A DNA stretch of 64,000 bases from Anaerolineales bacterium UBA2181 (GTDB lineage: Bacteria; Chloroflexota; Anaerolineae; Promineifilales; UBA4811): assembly GCA_002328075.1 (NCBI GenBank), contig DCVT01000044.1, positions 248,001 to 312,000 on the forward strand, in the 5' to 3' direction. This document shows positions 59,061 to 64,000 of this stretch, in pieces. Position numbers and translations under genes: made by a program. Within the stretch, counting starts at the first letter, position 1. Each line of letters begins with the position of its first letter. The notes beneath the pieces are model-generated. The model worked only from the letters and a program-made list of their open reading frames with translations, had not been told where the DNA came from and searched no databases.

Positions 59061-60971
59061 ATGGCGTTAGTTACGGCAAACAAGGTCAGCAAATCCTTCG
59101 GCGCTGAGGACATCTTTTGGGACATCACCGCTTCCGTGCCACACGGGTCGCGGATCGCGTTGGTGGGCCCAAACGGGGCCGGGAAAACTACGCTGCTCCG
59201 AATCCTGGTCGGGCTGGATTCACCATCGGGTGGTGGCGTGCACCGAGCACGCAACCTGGCCGCAGGTTACCTGCCGCAGGAAGCCGAGAACGCCTTTGAT
59301 GAACCCGACCAGACAATCTGGCAGGCCATGATGGCGGTCTTTGCCGAACTCCGACTGCGTGAGAGTAACCTGCGCGAGATGGAGCGCCAGATGGCTCTCC
59401 TGCCTGAGGACGGCGCCGGGGACCTACTGGAGCGGTACGGTACCGCGCTGGATCGCTTCGAACATGACGGCGGATACAGATACGAACAAGATACCCGCCA
59501 GGTTCTGCAGGCGCTGGGTTTTGCGCCCCAAGATTACGAGATGCCGATTGCGCATCTAAGCGGCGGCCAAAAAACCCGCGCTCTGTTGGCTCGATTGCTT
59601 TTGTTGGCACCCGACTTGCTGGTGCTTGACGAGCCCACCAATCATCTGGACATAAAGGCCATCGAATGGCTGGAAAACCAACTTGCTGGATGGCAGGGGG
59701 CATTGCTGATTGTAAGCCACGACCGCTACTTCTTGGACAAGGTGGTCAACCGCGTGTGGGAGCTGAACCTCGGTGAACTGGAAGTTTATCGTGGCAACTA
59801 TAGCGCCTACCTTTTGCAGCGCCAGGAGCGTTATCAGCGTAGGCTCACCGAATACCAGCAGCAGCAGGCACTCATCTCGCGCGAGGAGGATTTCATCCGT
59901 CGCAACATCTCGGGTCAACGCACGCGCGAAGCTCAGGGGCGGCTGAAACGGTTGGAACGCCTCAAGCGCGACAACCTCATCCTGTCGCCGGTGCAGAACC
60001 GACGGCTCAGCATCCGATATCAGGCCACACGTCGGAGCGGCGAGCTGGTGTTGCGAACCCACGGCCTAGCAGTGGGTTTTGCACCCGAGTCCCCGCTGTT
60101 TACAGCGCAGGATATCGTCCTGCGCCGTGCTGAATGTGCTGCCCTTATCGGACCCAACGGGGCTGGCAAGACGACGTTTCTGAGGACCATCTTGGGCCAT
60201 CAGCCGCCGCTCTCGGGGGAGGTTCGACTGGGTGCCAGCCTGCAGATTGGCTATCTTGCCCAGACCCGTGATGAGATCGACCTTGCCGCTAACCGCAGCG
60301 TGTTGGACGAATTCCTGGCCCACTTTGCCACACTGACCAGCGAGGCGCGGGATTACCTAGCCCGGTTTCTCTTTTCGGGAGACGACGTCCACAAATCGGT
60401 TCAAGCGCTCAGTGGTGGCGAGCGGGGTCGGCTAGCCTTGGCGCTGCTCATGAGGCAGGATGCCAATGTGCTGTTGCTGGATGAACCAACCAATCATCTG
60501 GATATTCCAGCACAGGAGGTTCTGGAACGTGTGCTTGACCAGTTCCAGGGTACGCTGCTGTTGGTCAGTCACGATCGCTACCTGGTCAGCCGCCTCGCCA
60601 CTCAGATATGGCATCTGGATGATCGTCGGCTTGGCGTCTACCCCTGCACCTACCAGGAATTCCTGGTTGCCCGCGAACGCGAGGCGGCTGAGCGGGGAGA
60701 GATGACCGCCACACGTGGCTTGTGGCGCAGGCCAGACCGCTGGCAGGCTGTCAAAGCCGAAGAGGCGCGCCGTGCAGCCAAAGAACTGGAGAATCTGGAG
60801 CAGACCATTGAGCGGCTAGAGGCCCGTCTGGCAGCGCTGGCCGCCGGGTTGGAGGTAAGCAGCGCCGGTCAGGAGTTTGACAAAGTGCGTCAGCTCGGGC
60901 TAGAATATCAGGCTGTGGAAGCTGACCTCGAACTCCATCTGGCAGAGTGGGAAAAAGCAGCCGATGGATAG
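59061..60971 (+). CDS. ABC-F family ribosome-associated ATPase
   Basis: 636 residues. Two ABC domains in one chain without membrane helices: Walker A GPNGAGKTTLL and GPNGAGKTTFL, signatures LSGGQKTRALLA and LSGGERGRLALA, Walker B LLVLDEPTNHLDI and VLLLDEPTNHLDI. The inter-domain P-site tRNA-interacting linker (about 245-320) is helical and Arg/Gln-rich (YLLQRQERYQRRLTEYQQQQ). A C-terminal coiled coil of about 80 residues follows (ARRAAKELENLEQTIERLEA). ABC-F proteins act on translating ribosomes; some protect against antibiotics, which cannot be told from sequence. It overlaps coaE by 8 bases. Confidence 0.95.
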   Translation: MALVTANKVSKSFGAEDIFWDITASVPHGSRIALVGPNGAGKTTLLRILVGLDSPSGGGVHRARNLAAGYLPQEAENAFDEPDQTIWQAMMAVFAELRLRESNLREMERQMALLPEDGAGDLLERYGTALDRFEHDGGYRYEQDTRQVLQALGFAPQDYEMPIAHLSGGQKTRALLARLLLLAPDLLVLDEPTNHLDIKAIEWLENQLAGWQGALLIVSHDRYFLDKVVNRVWELNLGELEVYRGNYSAYLLQRQERYQRRLTEYQQQQALISREEDFIRRNISGQRTREAQGRLKRLERLKRDNLILSPVQNRRLSIRYQATRRSGELVLRTHGLAVGFAPESPLFTAQDIVLRRAECAALIGPNGAGKTTFLRTILGHQPPLSGEVRLGASLQIGYLAQTRDEIDLAANRSVLDEFLAHFATLTSEARDYLARFLFSGDDVHKSVQALSGGERGRLALALLMRQDANVLLLDEPTNHLDIPAQEVLERVLDQFQGTLLLVSHDRYLVSRLATQIWHLDDRRLGVYPCTYQEFLVAREREAAERGEMTATRGLWRRPDRWQAVKAEEARRAAKELENLEQTIERLEARLAALAAGLEVSSAGQEFDKVRQLGLEYQAVEADLELHLAEWEKAADG

Positions 60972-62076
60972 ACCAGTGGTCATCGGCCTGACCGGCAACA
61001 TCGCCACCGGAAAGTCCAAGGTACTGGAGATGCTTGCCCAGTTAGGCGCCTTTACCGTGGACGCGGATCAACTGGTCCACCAGATACTGGACCACGACCC
61101 CGCAGCCCAAGTCTACATCCGAACCCGCTTTGGGCCGGGCACCATTACAGCCCACGGGATGGTAGATCGCGCGCTCCTGGCCTCGATTGTTTTCCGAGAC
61201 CCGGCAGCGCTCCAGGACCTGGAGGCGATGATCCATCCTCGGGTGGGAGCTTTGATCAACCAATTGATCAGCGAACTAAAGGCGCCAGTGGTGGCAGTTG
61301 AGGCTATCAAGCTGCTGGAGAGCCCACTGCGCGCCCTGTGCCATCAAGTCTGGGTGACCACATGCCCCGAGGAGCAGCAGTTCGAACGGATGGTGAGCGG
61401 CCGTGGCATGACCCGCGCCCAAGCAGTGGAGCGGATACGCAGCCAACCTCGCCAGCGGGACAAGATCGCCCAGGCCGACGTGGTGATTGACACCTCCAAG
61501 CGACTGGAGGACACCCAGCAGCAGGTCCGGGACGCGTGGCAACGGCTTTGCGAGCAGCCTGGACCGGGGATGCCCGTAGGGGAGATCACGATCCGCCGTG
61601 CTGGCCCACGTGATCTGGAAGCTTTGGAGGGTCTGTTGGCCCAGACCGACTCCGCGCCCCGACCCGATCCCGGTCACGCCGATCGATCCCGACTGCTGGA
61701 AAATCTGGGCCAGCAGGGTTACCTGTTGGCAGAGTCCCATGGCAGGATTCGGGGAGCTATCGCCTGGAACGCCGAGAACCTGGTGGCCCACGGACATCGC
61801 GTCATGCTCGTTCCGTATGATGAGCAAGTCGGCCAGACGCTGCTGGAAGCATTCTGTCAGGCTGCGCAGGATTTGATGTGTGAAGTGGCTTTCCTGTATG
61901 CCCCGACCGTCGCACATGACCCGGCCGCATGCCTATACCGGTCTTGCGGGTTTGAGCTCACGGACCCGGCTGCGCTGCGCGGCATTTGGCGCGACGCTGC
62001 GCAGGCCGCTATGCCGCCGGGCACGCGGCTCTTGATGCGCACATTGCGGGATCGGCCCGTTGGGCAGCCAGCGTGA
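60964..62076 (+). CDS. coaE: Dephospho-CoA kinase fused to a GNAT-like domain
   Basis: 370 residues. Residues 1-200 are CoaE: IGLTGNIATGKSKVLEML (P-loop), AFTVDADQLVHQIL, IHPRVGALINQLI and VWVTTCPEEQQFERMVSGRG, which phosphorylates dephospho-CoA to CoA. From about 210 a second domain begins ITIRRAGPRDLEALEGLLAQ and continues through GYLLAESHGRIRGAIAWN and CLYRSCGFELTDP, a GNAT-like fold with a poorly conserved acetyl-CoA loop. The usual length of CoaE is about 200 residues, so this is a genuine fusion. The ATG lies in the end of the ABC-F gene. Confidence 0.92.
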   Translation: MDRPVVIGLTGNIATGKSKVLEMLAQLGAFTVDADQLVHQILDHDPAAQVYIRTRFGPGTITAHGMVDRALLASIVFRDPAALQDLEAMIHPRVGALINQLISELKAPVVAVEAIKLLESPLRALCHQVWVTTCPEEQQFERMVSGRGMTRAQAVERIRSQPRQRDKIAQADVVIDTSKRLEDTQQQVRDAWQRLCEQPGPGMPVGEITIRRAGPRDLEALEGLLAQTDSAPRPDPGHADRSRLLENLGQQGYLLAESHGRIRGAIAWNAENLVAHGHRVMLVPYDEQVGQTLLEAFCQAAQDLMCEVAFLYAPTVAHDPAACLYRSCGFELTDPAALRGIWRDAAQAAMPPGTRLLMRTLRDRPVGQPA

Positions 62077-62111
62077 TGCCGGAGAGAATTCCGAGTAAGG
62101 GAGAAAGCAAC

Positions 62112-62303
62112 ATGTCCCGATTGGTTGACTGGATCAAACGACATCCTCAACTGGCATCATGGACGGTGTTGGCGATAGGCATGGTTGCCATTCTGGTCTG
62201 GGAGGCACGCGACGTTGGCCTACTTGCCCACCAGTGGGCAGCCTTGATTGTGGCCACGATTCTGGTGGCCGGCGCCTGCGTGTGGATTATCGGTTGGGAA
62301 TAG
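62112..62303 (+). CDS. 63-residue two-helix membrane protein
   Basis: Small protein with two helices (about 17-31 and 41-61) joined by a short loop; the N-terminus is basic and amphipathic (SRLVDWIKRHPQ). GGGAG lies 7-8 bases before the ATG at 62112. It follows coaE by 35 bases and ends the operon. I recognise no family. Its context suggests only co-transcription. Confidence 0.75.
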   Translation: MSRLVDWIKRHPQLASWTVLAIGMVAILVWEARDVGLLAHQWAALIVATILVAGACVWIIGWE

Positions 62304-62317
62304 CCCCTCGCGAGGGG
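62304..62317. repeat. GC-rich perfect palindrome between convergent genes
   Basis: CCCCTCG/CGAGGGG without loop, directly after the stop at 62303. It may act as a terminator hairpin between the 63-residue gene and rsgA, but no T-run follows. The remaining 62318-62404 shows no gene. Confidence 0.4.
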
Positions 62318-62404
62318 GAAAACCGACTTGTGGACGGCTGTACTGCGCCGTCAGTCCTGGCCCGCGGGTGCCACTCCAATTCCGGGGTCTCAGCCAAAAC
62401 GGAC

Positions 62405-63397
62405 CTACGCCCACCAGGGCAACTCAGCGGCCTCATCGCGCAGCCGTAAATAACTCTCGTACCTTTCGGGTGCGATCCGTCCCTCCTCCACGGCCGCCAG
62501 GATGGCGCATCCCGGTTCGTGGGTGTGGCTGCAGTCGCTAAAACTGCACTGTTCGACCAGAGGCGCCATTTCCCGAAAATAGGCATCCAGCTCGTCCGGT
62601 TCAATGTCCCATAAAGCCAGCCCCCGCAGGCCCGGGGTGTCGGCCACGTAACCACCGCCACACAGGGGGATGAGTTCCCGCACGCGCGTGGTGTGACGCC
62701 CTTTGCCGGTCGCTCGACTGACCGCCTGCACCGCCAGACCCAGACCCGGCTGTACCGCGTTCAAGAGGCTGGATTTGCCGGCCCCTGACGGCCCCGCCAA
62801 GACCGAGATCTTGCCAGTCAGCACCGCGCGCAATGTTGCCACACCTGCGCCCGTCACAGCACTGGTGTACACCACGGGATAACCGATATCTTCGTACAGG
62901 CCAAAAACCCGGCGCGGGTAGTCCGGTTCACCCATACTGACCGCGAGGTCAATCTTGTTGACACAGACCACAGAGGGAAGTGCTGAATCCTCAGCCATCA
63001 CCAGGAAGCGATCCAACATGCGTGGACTGGGTGCCGGATCCATCACCGCAAAGACAAAGACCGCCTGATCTGGATTGGCGACAATGATCTGTTTGTAGAG
63101 CTGTTCGCTGGGGTTGGAGTCACGTCCACCAGGCACCGGCGCGCGCCGAATAAGCGCACGGACTCGTTCTTCAACGATCTCAATCTCCCCCTTGCCGCTG
63201 CTCAACTCGGCCACCTGTACCCGGTCCCCAACTGCGACTATGTCAGCCGGCGGAAAATCCGGGTCCAAATCGATGTGCCGCTGGTGCTCCACTTTGAGAC
63301 GGCCGGGAATGCGACAAACCAGCAGGCGGCCGTCTTCGGTTTTGACGGTGAAAAAGCCGCTCTGAGTCTTGACTACCAATCCTTTTTGAAGCGACAT
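62405..63397 (-). CDS. rsgA: Ribosome small-subunit-dependent GTPase A
   Basis: 330 residues. 30S assembly GTPase with a circularly permuted G domain: N-terminal OB-fold, then G4 VVCVNKIDLA, G5 YTSAVTGAG, G1 VLAGPSGAGKSSLLNAV, G3 VADTPGLRG, in that order. The C-terminal zinc site CSFSDCSHTHEPGC is intact. ATG 63397 is chosen because GGTGA lies 8 bases upstream; a GTG at 63409 overlapping the upstream stop is an alternative. It is co-directional with the preceding penicillin-binding protein gene. Confidence 0.95.
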   Translation of the reverse strand: MSLQKGLVVKTQSGFFTVKTEDGRLLVCRIPGRLKVEHQRHIDLDPDFPPADIVAVGDRVQVAELSSGKGEIEIVEERVRALIRRAPVPGGRDSNPSEQLYKQIIVANPDQAVFVFAVMDPAPSPRMLDRFLVMAEDSALPSVVCVNKIDLAVSMGEPDYPRRVFGLYEDIGYPVVYTSAVTGAGVATLRAVLTGKISVLAGPSGAGKSSLLNAVQPGLGLAVQAVSRATGKGRHTTRVRELIPLCGGGYVADTPGLRGLALWDIEPDELDAYFREMAPLVEQCSFSDCSHTHEPGCAILAAVEEGRIAPERYESYLRLRDEAAELPWWA

Positions 63398-63405
63398 CAG
63401 CCAGG

Positions 63406-64000
63406 TCACCAGGGATAGGATGTCAGCGGCTGGATCCCATAGTAAAGCTCAACGATTCGCCGGACGATGGGAGCAGCCACGGCCGAGCCCTCGCCGGCAT
63501 GCTCCACCACCACCGCAATGGCAATTTCGGGCTGATCGGGCACGTCCACCAGATCGGGAGTCGGCGCAGCGGGCGCATAGGCGGCGAACCAGGCAGTCGG
63601 TTGGTCATTCAGCGTGCCATCGTCCCGGATGATAGGGGGAACCTCGGCCGTGCCGGTCTTGCCCGCAACTGGTACCGGCATATTGCGGAATCGGTGTTCA
63701 GCCGTGCCGCCGGACTGTATAGTCACTGCGTACAGGCTCTCCTGCAAGATGGCCAGTTGTTCGGCCGAAAGGGGAAGGCTACCGACGACCTCGGGTTGCA
63801 GGGCCTCCTCTGGAGCATCGCCCCCTTCACCAATTCGCAGAACCACCTGCGGCCGGTACAGCGTTCCGCCGTTGGCTACTGCCGCCAACATGCGGGCTAT
63901 CTGCAACGGGTTGACGATCACAAATCCCTGCCCAATGGCCATGTTTACGCTATCGCCCGTCCCCCAACCCTCACCATAGGTTTCCATTTTCCACTGAGGG
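63406..64000 (-). CDS. Penicillin-binding protein transpeptidase domain, C-terminal part
   Basis: The frame is open to the window edge, so the N-terminus lies outside. The visible 197 residues are the last part of a class B PBP/FtsI transpeptidase: YGEGWGTGDSVNMAIGQGFV near the edge, PLQIARMLAAVANGGTLYRP, and VAGKTGTAEV (the KTG box). Residues carrying S-x-x-K and SxN are not visible. A cell-wall cross-linking enzyme. Its stop overlaps the possible GTG start of rsgA. Confidence 0.9.
   Translation of the reverse strand, partial: PQWKMETYGEGWGTGDSVNMAIGQGFVIVNPLQIARMLAAVANGGTLYRPQVVLRIGEGGDAPEEALQPEVVGSLPLSAEQLAILQESLYAVTIQSGGTAEHRFRNMPVPVAGKTGTAEVPPIIRDDGTLNDQPTAWFAAYAPAAPTPDLVDVPDQPEIAIAVVVEHAGEGSAVAAPIVRRIVELYYGIQPLTSYPW

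Noticed and set aside
1..64000. CRISPR arrays, tRNA or rRNA genes, insertion sequences and prophage genes
   Set aside because: No regularly spaced direct repeats, no T-loop/cloverleaf pattern outside coding genes, and no transposase, integrase or phage structural gene was seen on either strand.

Overview
The window looks like part of a chromosome from a Chloroflexota bacterium, probably of the Anaerolineae/Caldilineae type. This placement is an inference from gene repertoire, high G+C, frequent GTG starts and dense ATGA/GTGA-coupled operons; no rRNA or tRNA gene was found to confirm it. Coding density is high and most genes read as vertically inherited housekeeping or envelope genes. No CRISPR array, prophage, integrase or complete insertion sequence was seen.

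Layout. 1-4.5 kb: start of a VIT-domain secreted protein, prfA-prmC (release factor 1 and its methyltransferase) with a coupled unknown gene, then DUF4230 and DUF503 genes. 4.7-16 kb: a long co-directional cluster with a secreted/membrane GATase-like protein, an ABC-2 ATPase and permease, a coiled-coil membrane protein split by an in-frame TGA, a MoxR AAA+ ATPase, small unknown proteins, a DUF58 protein and a BatA-like VWA protein. This is a MoxR/VWA envelope system joined to an ABC exporter. 16-17.4 kb: amidinotransferase and nitroreductase. 17.5-24 kb: three radical-SAM-type genes, a beta-helix lipoprotein, a decayed SnoaL-like gene and a CPT-type kinase, separated by non-coding gaps; this is the most accessory-looking stretch. 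24.2-27.7 kb: ECF sigma factor, its anti-sigma factor and an ABC-2 exporter.

27.8-36.8 kb: exonuclease-WYL fusion, mutY, Nudix and GNAT genes, two SPFH-like membrane proteins, a PfkB sugar kinase, a polyprenol-kinase-like protein and a YhaM-type exoribonuclease. 37-41.7 kb: a large lipoprotein, rmlA-rmlB for dTDP-sugar synthesis, rdgB. 41.8-47.8 kb: an anchored serine hydrolase and a complete partner-switching module (STAS, RsbW-like kinase, STAS, five-GAF PP2C phosphatase). 47.9-53.4 kb: three complex I/hydrogenase-4-like membrane subunits without catalytic partners, then rqcH. 53.4-59 kb (minus strand): aminotransferase, tsaD, M24 peptidase, a small coupled gene, selA, a membrane protein. 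59-64 kb: an ABC-F ATPase, coaE fused to a GNAT domain, a 63-residue membrane protein, rsgA and the end of a penicillin-binding protein.

The observations I rate highest are a HemW-like protein that has lost its iron-sulfur cysteines but is translationally coupled to an intact radical SAM enzyme (20.6-22.8 kb), the in-frame TGA inside a Gly/Ser linker (10281), the exonuclease-WYL and CoaE-GNAT fusions, altered GGQ-flank and NPPY motifs in the neighbouring prfA and prmC, and a set of promoters whose -10 box lies only 6-8 bases from the start codon, implying leaderless mRNAs.
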